From Candidatus Baltobacteraceae bacterium (GTDB taxonomy: Bacteria > Vulcanimicrobiota > Vulcanimicrobiia > Vulcanimicrobiales > Vulcanimicrobiaceae): a stretch of 64,000 nt of DNA. The stretch is taken from the NCBI GenBank assembly GCA_036488875.1, contig DASXGW010000004.1, positions 496,001 through 560,000 on the forward strand, given 5' to 3'. This document shows, piece after piece, positions 1 to 8,068 of this stretch. The notes beneath the pieces were generated by a model. It was not told where the DNA came from. It did no database searches and worked only from the letters and a program-made list of their open reading frames with translations. Position 1 is the stretch's first letter. Each line of letters opens with the position of its first letter. The position numbers were made by a program, and so were the translations under genes.

Positions 1-242
1 ACGGCCAGCCGTTCGACGATTAGCGCGACAACGACGAACACGGCGATCACCGCGAGCGAAACGGTATTTTGAAAGTTTTGAGATTCGCGCGCCTGATCGG
101 CGACGAACGGCGAATCGTGCCGCCGCGTGAGGTAAATGACGGCCGTTGCGATGCTGCCGCCGAAGGGTATCCCCAGAATCCACAGGCAGCCGCACAGGTG
201 CGCCACGACGGCCCAGGTGCGTTCGCCCTTGGAGCCGTCCAT
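1..242 (-). CDS. DUF4870 family membrane protein, 3' end outside window
   Basis: The gene reads leftward off the window edge; 80 codons from an ATG at 242 are visible. The product begins MDGSKGERTWAVVAHLCG, has a first hydrophobic segment (about residues 10-35), then RHDSPFVADQARESQNFQ. That last stretch matches the DUF4870 pattern (a charged residue, S-P-F-V, x, Q-A, N-F-Q) between two membrane helices. A second helix starts at once (SLAVIAVFVVVALIV) and is cut by the edge. DUF4870 proteins are small inner-membrane proteins without an assigned biochemical role. The ATG is one base after the stop of the alpha/beta hydrolase at 244, so the two are probably co-transcribed downstream of HMG-CoA lyase. 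The C-terminus cannot be judged. Confidence 0.8.
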   Translation of the reverse strand, partial: MDGSKGERTWAVVAHLCGCLWILGIPFGGSIATAVIYLTRRHDSPFVADQARESQNFQNTVSLAVIAVFVVVALIVERLA

Positions 243-243
243 C

Positions 244-1059
244 TTATAAATTGGTCACGTGCATGAGGAAGCCGGCGACTGCGGCTTGCGACTGCGGATT
301 CTCCAGCAGCCCATTGTGCTTCGCGCCCACGATAGCAACGAAGCGCTTGTCCGGCGAGGCAGCGTAGCGTTCGAGCCGCGGCCCTTGCGTCGGGGGGATA
401 GCGTCGTCGCGGGTTCCTTGGAAGATCAACAGCGGTGCGCGGATGCGGCGCACCATCGCGACCTCGTCGGTTTCGCTCGCGGCTTGGGGCGTCAGGCGGT
501 ACGTGTGTTTGGGATCTTGATAACGCAGTACCGCGTTGAAATCGCTCCACGGTGCGGCGAGAACGTATCCCGCGACCTGACGGTTGAGCGCGACGTACTC
601 GGCGATGGCGGTGCCCATCGAGTAGCCGAACGGCACGATGCGCTTGACTTCGCTTCCGGCAAGGACCGAATCGTAGACGCGCAACGCGTCGGCGAGCAGA
701 TCGTCGTAGTGTGCCGTGCCGCCGCTGAATCCATATCCGCGGTAGTCGTACCACACCACCCGCGACGCGTGCCGCGCGAATCCGCGCGCCGCCCCATCGT
801 GAGCCTTCACCATATTGCCGCTGCCGCCGAACAGCACCACCACGGGACCGCGCTCGACTTTGCCGGTGTAACTGTACCCGCGCAAGATCGCGCCCTTGAC
901 GAACAACTCGACGCGCTTGCGTCCCGGCGCGTCTTGCCACTGCGCGAGCGGAGCTTTCGGCTGCGGCGAATCCATGTTGTTGTCGGCGTTGAACGTGATC
1001 GCGTGCGGCGCAGAAGCCGCGATCAAAAGGACGGCGAGCAGCGCGCTAGCGGCGCGCAT
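244..1059 (-). CDS. secreted alpha/beta hydrolase
   Basis: This 271-residue protein has an N-terminal signal peptide (about residues 1-20, hydrophobic and ending APHA). A serine hydrolase core follows, with the nucleophile elbow GYSMG at 145-149 (Ser147), a candidate acid in GTRDDAIPP (Asp219) and a candidate His in AKHNG (His248). The order Ser-Asp-His and the WYDYRGYGFSGG strand/loop before the elbow are typical of the BEM46/YfhR-like alpha/beta hydrolases. The substrate cannot be deduced; an ester or thioester is likely. The start overlaps the end of the HMG-CoA lyase gene by 14 bases and the stop lies one base before a DUF4870 gene, so it is the middle gene of a leftward operon. Confidence 0.85.
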   Translation of the reverse strand: MRAASALLAVLLIAASAPHAITFNADNNMDSPQPKAPLAQWQDAPGRKRVELFVKGAILRGYSYTGKVERGPVVVLFGGSGNMVKAHDGAARGFARHASRVVWYDYRGYGFSGGTAHYDDLLADALRVYDSVLAGSEVKRIVPFGYSMGTAIAEYVALNRQVAGYVLAAPWSDFNAVLRYQDPKHTYRLTPQAASETDEVAMVRRIRAPLLIFQGTRDDAIPPTQGPRLERYAASPDKRFVAIVGAKHNGLLENPQSQAAVAGFLMHVTNL

Positions 1060-1969
1060 CGGCCGCTTCCATCGCTTGATACGCCTTGCTGGTCAGATTA
1101 TGTCCGACGACGTTGGCGATGTACCGCGAGGCGGCGCGGATCTTCGCGAGATCGATGCCGGTTTCGATGCCCATTTGATGCAGCAAGTAGAGCACGTCTT
1201 CGGTGCCGACGTTGCCGGTCGCGCCCGGCGCGTAGGGACAGCCGCCCAGGCCGCCCGACGAAGAGTCGAACTTGGCGATACCGTGCTGGAGCGCTGCGTA
1301 GACGTTGGCAAGCGCGGTGCCGCGCGTGTCGTGGAAGTGAAACGCGATCAGCTCGAGGGGCACGTCGTGCAGCAGAAGCGGCATCAACTCGTCGATTTGG
1401 CTGGGCACGCCGACGCCGATCGTGTCGCCGATCGACAACTCGCTGCAGCCCATCTCCATGAGTTTCACGCAGACGTCGACGACCATCTGGGGTGTGACCG
1501 TGTCGCCGAACGGCGAGCCGAACGCGGTCGATACATAACCGCGCACCCACATGCCGTCATGCCGGCCGGCGCGCACGACGTCGCGAAACGTTTCGAGCGA
1601 TTCGTCGATCGTCATATTGATGTTGCGTTTGGTAAAGTGTTCCGACGCCGCGGTGAATACCGCGATTGCATCGGCGCCGGCCGCTTTTGCGCGCTCGTAG
1701 CCTTTGAGATTCGGCACGAGCACGGGATAACGCACGCCGGGCGCCTTTTCGATGCGTGCGAAAACGTCGGCGGCGTCGGCGAGCTGCGGAATCGCCTTGG
1801 GACTGACGAACGACGTCGCCTCGATCCAGCGCAGACCCGTCTGCGACAGCAGGTCGATGAACTCGACCTTCGCGTCGGCGGGGACGATCTCGCCTTCGTT
1901 CTGGAGCCCGTCGCGGGCGCCCATTTCGAAGAGCGTCACGGATTTGGGAAGAGCCATTGCTGCTCTCAT
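1046..1969 (-). CDS. mvaB: hydroxymethylglutaryl-CoA lyase
   Basis: This protein (307 residues, or 303 from the second ATG at 1957) cleaves HMG-CoA to acetoacetate and acetyl-CoA, the last step of leucine degradation. All key residues of the TIM-barrel HMG-CoA lyase family are visible: FEMGARDGLQNE near the N-terminus (Arg19, Asp20), the metal-binding pair His211/His213 in FHFHDTRG, and the catalytic cysteine loop GGLGGCPYAPGATGNV (Cys244). Length is normal for bacterial MvaB. It is divergent from the DUF885 gene and overlaps the downstream hydrolase by 14 bases. The biotin carboxylase and methylglutaconyl-CoA hydratase of the same pathway lie about 2 kb away on the same strand, which supports the leucine role over a mevalonate or HMG-related side reaction. 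Confidence 0.95.
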   Translation of the reverse strand: MRAAMALPKSVTLFEMGARDGLQNEGEIVPADAKVEFIDLLSQTGLRWIEATSFVSPKAIPQLADAADVFARIEKAPGVRYPVLVPNLKGYERAKAAGADAIAVFTAASEHFTKRNINMTIDESLETFRDVVRAGRHDGMWVRGYVSTAFGSPFGDTVTPQMVVDVCVKLMEMGCSELSIGDTIGVGVPSQIDELMPLLLHDVPLELIAFHFHDTRGTALANVYAALQHGIAKFDSSSGGLGGCPYAPGATGNVGTEDVLYLLHQMGIETGIDLAKIRAASRYIANVVGHNLTSKAYQAMEAADARR

Positions 1970-1972
1970 TAG

Positions 1973-1985
1973 ACCGCTGGGCGGT
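1973..1985. promoter_or_regulatory. small palindrome between divergent mvaB and DUF885 genes
   Basis: ACCGC-TGG-GCGGT is a perfect 5-3-5 inverted repeat in the short spacer between the two divergent starts. It could be an operator shared by both genes or a chance GC-rich palindrome. Nothing else supports it. Confidence 0.25.
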
Positions 1986-2016
1986 ATTGCCTGGATTCGG
2001 TCCGAAGGCCCGGAGC

Positions 2017-3777
2017 ATGATGAAGCGATGGCTGGCCCTGCTCCTCGGTGCCGCGTTGCTGGCAGCCGCTCCCGCGCCTGCCCAAGGTAGCGGCGCCAAC
2101 GCGCTCGACGCGCTGGCCGCGCAATACTGGCAGCGCGAGCTGCAGAACAATTACTACCTGCGTACCGAGATCGGCAAGCCGATCGAAACGATCCGTGCCG
2201 TCACGTACGCGAATGCGTCCGACGACGCCGCGTTTGCGCAACAGATGCTCAACGGTCTCGCCGCAATCGATGCCGCGAAGCTCGATCACGATCGCTGGCT
2301 GACCTACCGGACGCTGCAGTATCTCGCCGGTAACGACGTTGCGGGCAAACAGTATTACTGGCTCGCGCAGCAGGCAACGCCCTACGCCGGCGGCAGCCAG
2401 ATCGAGCAGATCGCCAACATCTTTACGTCGTTTACGTTCTCGAACGCGGGCGATGCCGCGCGCTACGAGTCGCTGCTGCATCAGTACGCGGCGTTCGTGA
2501 CGTCGATCGGCGACCTGCTCGAGGGCCAGCACGAGCGCGGTATCGTTCTGCCCAACGTCGAGAGCGAAGCGTCGGCGGCCGTTTTCGACGGCTACGCCAA
2601 ACTGACGCGCGCCGGTACGCTCGCTCCGGCGCAAAGCCGTTTGACCGCCCTCTCCCCAAGCGACGCGAGGGCGTTACGCGCATCGGCGACGAGCATCGCC
2701 GGCACCGAGATCGCGCCCGCGTTCGACGCCGTGGGCGCCTACCTGAAGGGCCCGTATCGCGTGGGTGCGCCGGCCGGCGTCGGTCTGCGGCAGTATCCCG
2801 GCGGCCTCGACTACTATCGCTATCTCATCTTCGCGAGTACGACGATTCACGTCGAACCTGAAACGCTGCACCAAACCGGAATGGAGCAGGTCGCGGCGAT
2901 CAACGCGAAGCTCGACGGCATTCGCCGGCAGCTCGGATTTCACGGCGACCTGGCGGCGTTCAAACACTTCCTCGCGACCGATCCGCGTTTCTTCGTCAAG
3001 ACGACCAGTGAGTTCGGCGATCGACTCGAAGTCTACGTGCGCCGCGCCGCCGCAGCGGTCCCGAAATACTTCTTGCATACGCCCACCGCGCCGTACGGCG
3101 TCGAGCCGCTGCCCAAAGAGCTGGCCGGTTCGCAGACGTTCGGTTATTACGATCCGCCGACGGCCTCGAAACCGTACGGCCATTACCTTTACAACGCGTG
3201 GCACCCGGAACGCACCTCGGATCTGGGCGCCGGCGCACTGATCTGTCACGAGCTGATTCCCGGGCATCATTTCCAAATCGCGGCGCAGCAAGAGAATACG
3301 GCGCTGCCCGACGTGCGGCACTACGATTTCTCGGAGACGGGATTCGTCGAAGGCTGGGGTGAGTACGCGTCGCAGCTCTGCTGGGATATGGGCGTCTACA
3401 CGACGCCTTATGACAAAGCGGGCCGCTTGATGCAAGATCTGATGGTCTCGACGCGGTTGGTCGTCGACACCGGAATGAACGCGATGGGTTGGAGCCGCGA
3501 GCGCGCCATCGCGTTCATGCGAGCGAACCTGACGATCAGCCAGGCGCAGATCGAGAGCGAAACGTTGCGGTATTCGACCGACATTCCGGGCCAAGCGCTT
3601 GCGTATAAAACCGGCGAGATGACGATGCTGCAGCTGCGCGACCACGCGCGCAAGGAGCTAGGCTCGAAGTTCGATATCCGGCAGTTCCACGCGTGGATTC
3701 TCGACAGCGGCGCAATGACGCTCGACACTTTGCGCGAGCACGTCGACTACGAAATAGCCAAAGCAAAGGGGACTTAG
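2017..3777 (+). CDS. secreted DUF885 family protein (putative zinc hydrolase)
   Basis: This protein of about 586 residues starts at one of two adjacent ATGs (2017 or 2020); an in-frame extension upstream to 1957 lacks signal-peptide character. The start MMKRWLALLLGAALLAAAPAPAQG is a clean signal peptide, so it acts outside the cytoplasm. The core carries HELIPGHHFQ (from about residue 411) and, about 30 residues on, FVEGWGEYASQL. These are the DUF885 signatures and resemble an HExxGH zinc site followed by a glutamate ligand helix. No substrate is established for the family; peptidase-like activity is an inference. The gene is divergent from mvaB and its stop codon overlaps the stop of the opposite-strand biotin carboxylase gene by 4 bases (TTAG). 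Confidence 0.85.
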   Translation: MMKRWLALLLGAALLAAAPAPAQGSGANALDALAAQYWQRELQNNYYLRTEIGKPIETIRAVTYANASDDAAFAQQMLNGLAAIDAAKLDHDRWLTYRTLQYLAGNDVAGKQYYWLAQQATPYAGGSQIEQIANIFTSFTFSNAGDAARYESLLHQYAAFVTSIGDLLEGQHERGIVLPNVESEASAAVFDGYAKLTRAGTLAPAQSRLTALSPSDARALRASATSIAGTEIAPAFDAVGAYLKGPYRVGAPAGVGLRQYPGGLDYYRYLIFASTTIHVEPETLHQTGMEQVAAINAKLDGIRRQLGFHGDLAAFKHFLATDPRFFVKTTSEFGDRLEVYVRRAAAAVPKYFLHTPTAPYGVEPLPKELAGSQTFGYYDPPTASKPYGHYLYNAWHPERTSDLGAGALICHELIPGHHFQIAAQQENTALPDVRHYDFSETGFVEGWGEYASQLCWDMGVYTTPYDKAGRLMQDLMVSTRLVVDTGMNAMGWSRERAIAFMRANLTISQAQIESETLRYSTDIPGQALAYKTGEMTMLQLRDHARKELGSKFDIRQFHAWILDSGAMTLDTLREHVDYEIAKAKGT

Positions 3778-5651
3778 GCGAGTTCGAGCAGGGGCGCGCC
3801 GCCGGCGACGATCGCGCCTTCTTTCACGAGAATCGCTTTGACGCTGCCGGCGATCGACGCTTCGAGGCGATGTTCCATCTTCATGGCCTCGAGCACGACG
3901 AGCAGCGCGTGCTCCTCGACGGCGTCGCCTTCGCGCACCGCGATCTTCACGATCTTGCCGGGCATCGGCGCGACGACGCGGCCGTCTCCGCCGCCGTGCG
4001 AACCGTGCGCGCCCTCCGCTGAGGGCGGCGAGGTCAGCTCGAAACGATAGCGGTGCGCGCTCGCGGCGATCGGCCGGCCGTTGAGCGACGGCTGCCGGTG
4101 TGCGACCGTCAGTTCGCCGTTGACGTCGCCGGATAGCTGCCAAACGGTTGAATCGCCGGTGGCGTCGGCAATGATGACGACGTTACGTCCCTCGATCGTA
4201 AAGCGCAACGGTATGCCGACCCCGCCGACGCGAAACGGCGCATCCGCGAGCAAGCTCGCGGCCGCGCTCACGATCGCGTCTTCGGGTACGACCGGGTTTT
4301 TGAAGATCGACTCGTCGAGGCGCTGCGCTAAAAAGCTCGTCGTCGTATCGCCGGCCCCAAACGCGTCGTCTCGGGCGATCCACAGCAGCAGCGGAACGTT
4401 CGTGCGCACGCCGCCGATGGCGAAGTCTTCGAGCGCGAGCTGGAGACGCGCGATCGCTTGTGCGCGATCGCTGCCGTAGACGATCAGCTTGGCGAGCATC
4501 GGGTCGTAGTAAACGCTCACTTCACTGCCGGTAGTGACGCCTGCGTCGAGGCGAATGCCCGGGCCTTCCGGCGGCGTCCACTGCGCGATCGTGCCCGTCG
4601 AGGGCAGCATGTTGTTGGCGGGATCCTCGGCGTAAATGCGCGTCTCGATCGCCCACCCGCGCGGGCGCACGTCGTCTTGAACGATCGTGAGTTTCTCCCC
4701 CGACGCAATGCGCAGCTGCCACTGCACGAGATCGACGCCGTAGACGAGTTCGGTCACCGGATGCTCGACCTGCAGCCGCGTGTTCATCTCGAGAAAGTAG
4801 TACGATCCGTCGCCGTCGAGCATGAACTCGCACGTGCCCGCGTTACGGTACTGCACCGATTGCGCCGCGCGCACCGCGGCCGCGCCCATCGCGGCGCGCA
4901 GCTCGGGCGAGAGCGCGACCGACGGCGCCTCCTCGACGATCTTCTGATGCCGCCGCTGAATCGAGCACTCGCGCTCGCCAAGGTGGATCGTGTGTCCGTG
5001 CGCGTCGGCGAGCACCTGAAACTCGATGTGACGCGGATCGCGCAGGTAGCGTTCGAGCAGCACCGCGTCGTCGCCGAATGCGGCCAGCGCTTCGCGTTTT
5101 GCCGCCGCGAGCGCTTCGTCGAACTGGGCGATGGCGTCGACGACCCGCATGCCGCGGCCGCCGCCGCCGGCACTGGCTTTGATGAGCAGCGGAAAGCCGG
5201 CTTCTTTGGCTTTCGCGCGCAGCGTCTCGAGCGTTTGGTCGTCGCCGAGGTAGCCCGGAACGGTCGGCACGTCGAACTCACTGACCCGCCGCTTGGCCTC
5301 GATCTTGCTGCCCATCGCCGCCATCGCTTGGGGCGTTGGTCCGACGAAGATCATGCCCGCGTCGAGAACCGCTTGCGCGAACGCGGCGCGTTCGGAGAGA
5401 AAGCCGTAACCCGGATGCACCGCGTCGGCCTTCATCGCGACACCCGCCGCGATGACCGCATCGATGTTGAGATACGATTGCGTTGCCGGCGCCGGACCGA
5501 CGCAGCGCGCGTCGTCCATCTCGCTCAAATGATAGGCGCGGTCGTCGGCTTGCGAATAGATGCCCAGCGGAGCGATGCTCATCTCGCGCGCGGCGCGGGC
5601 GACGCGCACCGCGATTTCGCCCCTATTAGCGATCAGCAGGCGGCGGATCAT
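3774..5651 (-). CDS. methylcrotonyl-/acyl-CoA carboxylase biotin carboxylase and BCCP subunit
   Basis: This 625-residue protein has the order biotin carboxylase N-domain (RLLIANRGEIAVRVARAARE at the start), ATP-grasp domain with the glycine-rich loop GGGGRGMRVV, biotin carboxylase C-domain, and a C-terminal biotinyl domain with EAMKMEHR; Lys591 is the biotinylation site, 34 residues from the end. It carboxylates biotin with ATP and bicarbonate and hands CO2 to a carboxyltransferase subunit, for which the gene at 13632-15215 is the obvious candidate. Pathway context (HMG-CoA lyase and methylglutaconyl-CoA hydratase adjacent) favours 3-methylcrotonyl-CoA carboxylase alpha; propionyl- or geranyl-CoA carboxylase is the alternative. 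It starts with a 4-base ATGA overlap on the hydratase stop. Confidence 0.9.
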   Translation of the reverse strand: MIRRLLIANRGEIAVRVARAAREMSIAPLGIYSQADDRAYHLSEMDDARCVGPAPATQSYLNIDAVIAAGVAMKADAVHPGYGFLSERAAFAQAVLDAGMIFVGPTPQAMAAMGSKIEAKRRVSEFDVPTVPGYLGDDQTLETLRAKAKEAGFPLLIKASAGGGGRGMRVVDAIAQFDEALAAAKREALAAFGDDAVLLERYLRDPRHIEFQVLADAHGHTIHLGERECSIQRRHQKIVEEAPSVALSPELRAAMGAAAVRAAQSVQYRNAGTCEFMLDGDGSYYFLEMNTRLQVEHPVTELVYGVDLVQWQLRIASGEKLTIVQDDVRPRGWAIETRIYAEDPANNMLPSTGTIAQWTPPEGPGIRLDAGVTTGSEVSVYYDPMLAKLIVYGSDRAQAIARLQLALEDFAIGGVRTNVPLLLWIARDDAFGAGDTTTSFLAQRLDESIFKNPVVPEDAIVSAAASLLADAPFRVGGVGIPLRFTIEGRNVVIIADATGDSTVWQLSGDVNGELTVAHRQPSLNGRPIAASAHRYRFELTSPPSAEGAHGSHGGGDGRVVAPMPGKIVKIAVREGDAVEEHALLVVLEAMKMEHRLEASIAGSVKAILVKEGAIVAGGAPLLELA

Positions 5652-6427
5652 TCGGCAAACCCCGGTGTGCGGCGTTCGAGAAACGCGCGTAACCCTTCTT
5701 GGCCTTCGGGCGAGACGCGTTGATTGGCGATCGCTTTGGACGTGATCTCGCGCGACTCTTCATACGTCGCGTCGAGCACGCGCCGTACCAATAGCTTCGC
5801 CGCGCTCACGGCGCGCGGGCCGGCGGTGCGCAGTTCGGCGATGATGCCGTCGATCGCCGCGTCGAGATCGTCGACCTTGACGACCTGGTGTACCAGCCCA
5901 ATCTGCAGCGCGCGATCCGCGTCGAAGCGTTCGCCGGTTAAGAATAGCGCGCGGGCGTGCGACGCGCCGATCTTTCCCAGCACGAACGGCGAGATCACCG
6001 CGGGAATGATGCCGAGCTTCACCTCGGTGAAGCCGAAGACCGTCTCGTCGCTGGCGATCGCGATGTCGCAGACGGCGGTGAGACCCGCCCCTCCGCCGAT
6101 CGCCGCGCCGTGGATGCGTCCGATTACCGGATGCGAGCAGTTGTCGATCGCGCGAAACATGTCGCTCATGCGTTCCGCGTCGATTTGATTCGCTTCGATG
6201 CTCAAGTCGAGCGATTCGCGCATCCAGTTGATATCCGCGCCGCCGCAGAAAACGCGCCCGTCGCCGGCCAGCACGACGGCGCGGACGTCGTCGGCCGCCG
6301 AGATGCGCGTGAACGCCGCGTGCAGCTCGCCGATGACGTTGGCGTTGAACGCGTTGCGCACGTCGGGGCGGGCGAGCGTGACGCGCGCGATCCCGTCGGT
6401 GACCTCGAGTGTGATCGTTTCAGGCAT
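5648..6427 (-). CDS. liuC: methylglutaconyl-CoA hydratase (enoyl-CoA hydratase family)
   Basis: This 259-residue crotonase-fold protein has the first oxyanion segment FCGGADINWMR (60-70), the second HGAAIGGGAGL (106-116), and the catalytic glutamate region FTEVKLGIIPAVISPF (Glu135). The GADxNWM variant of the first segment is the form seen in AUH/LiuC-type methylglutaconyl-CoA hydratases rather than general enoyl-CoA hydratases. It would hydrate 3-methylglutaconyl-CoA to HMG-CoA, between the carboxylase and HMG-CoA lyase encoded beside it. It is the first gene of a leftward pair and its stop overlaps the carboxylase start (ATGA). I saw no Shine-Dalgarno sequence before the ATG. The assignment to the leucine pathway rests on motif plus context. 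Confidence 0.85.
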   Translation of the reverse strand: MPETITLEVTDGIARVTLARPDVRNAFNANVIGELHAAFTRISAADDVRAVVLAGDGRVFCGGADINWMRESLDLSIEANQIDAERMSDMFRAIDNCSHPVIGRIHGAAIGGGAGLTAVCDIAIASDETVFGFTEVKLGIIPAVISPFVLGKIGASHARALFLTGERFDADRALQIGLVHQVVKVDDLDAAIDGIIAELRTAGPRAVSAAKLLVRRVLDATYEESREITSKAIANQRVSPEGQEGLRAFLERRTPGFAE

Positions 6428-6499
6428 GCGGGGGGCTGATTCGCCCTGCGGGTTCCCCGACCATGGCGAGCGAACTCATCCGGCCTGAGCTCGCTAGCG

Positions 6500-6505
6500 T
6501 ATACG
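6500..6505 (+). promoter_or_regulatory. putative -10 element of a leaderless cytochrome b transcript
   Basis: TATACG lies 7 bases before the GTG at 6513, and there is no Shine-Dalgarno sequence in the gap. The sixth base is G rather than the preferred T, and no -35 hexamer is visible, so this is a weak instance of the pattern seen at 8056 and 15241. Confidence 0.35.
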
Positions 6506-6512
6506 GTTTGAA

Positions 6513-7298
6513 GTGCCGCCAAACCACAAAACGACGATCTACCGCTACTCCGTCGTGACCCGCGCCAGTCACTGGCTGTGGGCGCTGGCGTTTGCGGTGC
6601 TGGTGTCGAGCGGATTACAAATCTTCAACGCGTCGCCGAACCTCGACGCCAGCGACAAGAGCAACCCGGCTCGGCGCGTGCTTGCGATCGGATCGCCGGC
6701 CGACGGCGTGGGAACGACCACGATCTTCGGCCATACCTTCACCACCACGGGAGTCCTGGGCTGGGTCGAGGACGGCATGGGCGGGCGCGGACCGCACGCG
6801 TTTCCGGCGTGGATCACGGTTCCCGGCTTTCAAGATCTCGCCGACGGACGGCGTTGGCATCTTTTCTTCGCGTGGATCGCGGCGTTGTGCTGGATCAGCT
6901 GGATTGTAGCCACCGCGTGGCGCGGCACCTTGCGCAAGATGATTCTGCGGCCGAGCGATTTGCCCAAACTCTGGCCGATGCAGGCGTACTACTTCAAACT
7001 GCGCAAAGAGCCGCCGCCCTACGACGTGTACAATCCGCTGCAGAAAGCCGCGTATACGGTCGTCGGATTCGTCATCGCGCCGCTCATCGTCATCACCGGG
7101 CTCGCCCTCTCGCCGGGCATCGACGCGATCGCGCAGCCGCTCACGGCGATCCTCGGCGGGCGGCAGTTCGCGCGCTTGTGGCACTTCGCCGCGATGCTCG
7201 CGCTCTTGGCGTTCTTCGCCATTCACGTCTTTCAAGTGGCGACGCAAGGCTTCTTGAATCAGATGCGTTCGATGATTACGGGCTGGTATGAAGCGTAA
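6513..7298 (+). CDS. cytochrome b subunit of a molybdoenzyme-type oxidoreductase
   Basis: This 261-residue polytopic membrane protein of the cytochrome b561/Ni-Fe hydrogenase b-subunit type has four to five helices. Candidate heme-ligating histidines are in SHWLWAL (helix 1), RRWHLFFAW (about residue 116), and LWHFAAM and FFAIHVFQ in the last helix. It would anchor and exchange electrons between the quinone pool and the periplasmic molybdenum protein encoded next, with which it overlaps by 11 bases. The GTG start at 6513 gives MPPNHKTTIYRYSVVTRASHW, a typical cytoplasmic lead-in to the first helix. It is divergent from liuC. The arrangement recalls the MsrPQ or thiosulfate reductase logic, but the membrane part is b561-like rather than the ferric-reductase-like MsrQ. 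Confidence 0.8.
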   Translation: MPPNHKTTIYRYSVVTRASHWLWALAFAVLVSSGLQIFNASPNLDASDKSNPARRVLAIGSPADGVGTTTIFGHTFTTTGVLGWVEDGMGGRGPHAFPAWITVPGFQDLADGRRWHLFFAWIAALCWISWIVATAWRGTLRKMILRPSDLPKLWPMQAYYFKLRKEPPPYDVYNPLQKAAYTVVGFVIAPLIVITGLALSPGIDAIAQPLTAILGGRQFARLWHFAAMLALLAFFAIHVFQVATQGFLNQMRSMITGWYEA

Positions 7299-8031
7299 TT
7301 TGTTTATCGCGACGTCGGTGTCGGCGGCGGCGCTCAGCGCGTGCGGACCGATCTCCAACGGGCTCAACAACAACGAGGCGTTCCGCCGGTTGCTCGAATC
7401 GGCCGAGCCGGTCAATCACGCGCTGATCGGCACGCGCGGGTTGGCGCGCGTGTATCGCGAGAGCGACGTCGACCGCGAGTTTCGCGTCAACGGTTTCAAC
7501 ACGCCCGCGGACGCAAACTATCAGCGACTCGTCGCGGGAAACTTCGCCGCGTACAAGCTCGTCGTCGACGGCGCGGCCGAGAACCGGCACGCGTTTTCGT
7601 TGGCGGAACTGCATGCGATGGCGCAGCAGACGCAGATCACGCGTCACGATTGCGTGGAAGGCTGGAGCGCGATCGGGAAGTGGAGCGGCGTGCGGCTCGG
7701 CGACGTGCTCGATGCGGTGCGGCCGCGCGGCGACGCGCGCTACGTCGTCTTCCACTGCTTGGACAACGACGGCCAGGGCAACATGTATTACGAAAGCCTC
7801 GATCTGCACCAGGCGCGCCATCCGCAAGCGCTGCTCGCGTTGCGTCTCAACGACGCGCCGCTCGATCCCGATCACGGGGCGCCCGTGCGCCTGCGCGTTC
7901 CCACGCAGCTCGGCTATAAGAGCGCCAAATGGATCGGCCGCATCGAGCTGGTCGGCAGTTTCGCCAATATCGCTTCGGGCCGCGGCGGTTATTGGGAAGA
8001 TCAGGGCTACGAGTGGTACGCGGGCATTTAG
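7288..8031 (+). CDS. molybdopterin-dependent oxidoreductase, predicted lipoprotein (sulfite oxidase family)
   Basis: This 247-residue protein has a lipoprotein signal MKRNLFIATSVSAAALSACG (lipobox cysteine Cys19). The rest is the oxidoreductase molybdopterin-binding domain of the sulfite oxidase/YedY family: TRHDCVEGWSAIGKWSGVRL carries the invariant cysteine that ligates molybdenum (Cys122), followed by VVFHCLDNDG, LLALRLNDAPLDPDHGAPVRLRVP and the YKSAKWIGRIEL closing strand. It would sit on the outer face of the inner membrane or in the periplasm and pass electrons to the cytochrome b encoded just before it. The substrate is unknown; a sulfoxide, sulfite or other small oxo-compound is reasonable. 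No dimerisation domain follows the Moco domain. Confidence 0.85.
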   Translation: MKRNLFIATSVSAAALSACGPISNGLNNNEAFRRLLESAEPVNHALIGTRGLARVYRESDVDREFRVNGFNTPADANYQRLVAGNFAAYKLVVDGAAENRHAFSLAELHAMAQQTQITRHDCVEGWSAIGKWSGVRLGDVLDAVRPRGDARYVVFHCLDNDGQGNMYYESLDLHQARHPQALLALRLNDAPLDPDHGAPVRLRVPTQLGYKSAKWIGRIELVGSFANIASGRGGYWEDQGYEWYAGI

Positions 8032-8055
8032 TCACACGGCAGGTACGGCCCGCGC

Positions 8056-8061
8056 TATAAT
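8056..8061 (+). promoter_or_regulatory. consensus -10 element (TATAAT) of a leaderless esterase transcript
   Basis: A perfect TATAAT is separated from the ATG at 8069 by 7 bases, which puts the expected transcription start at the A of the start codon. No Shine-Dalgarno sequence fits in between. No convincing -35 is seen. This is the clearest leaderless candidate in the window. Confidence 0.6.
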
Positions 8062-8068
8062 TCCCGTC

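Noticed and set aside
259-1972. Long plus-strand frames (400 and 358 codons) over the hydrolase and HMG-CoA lyase genes
   Set aside because: They are antisense shadows of two clearly conserved minus-strand genes and have no family features.
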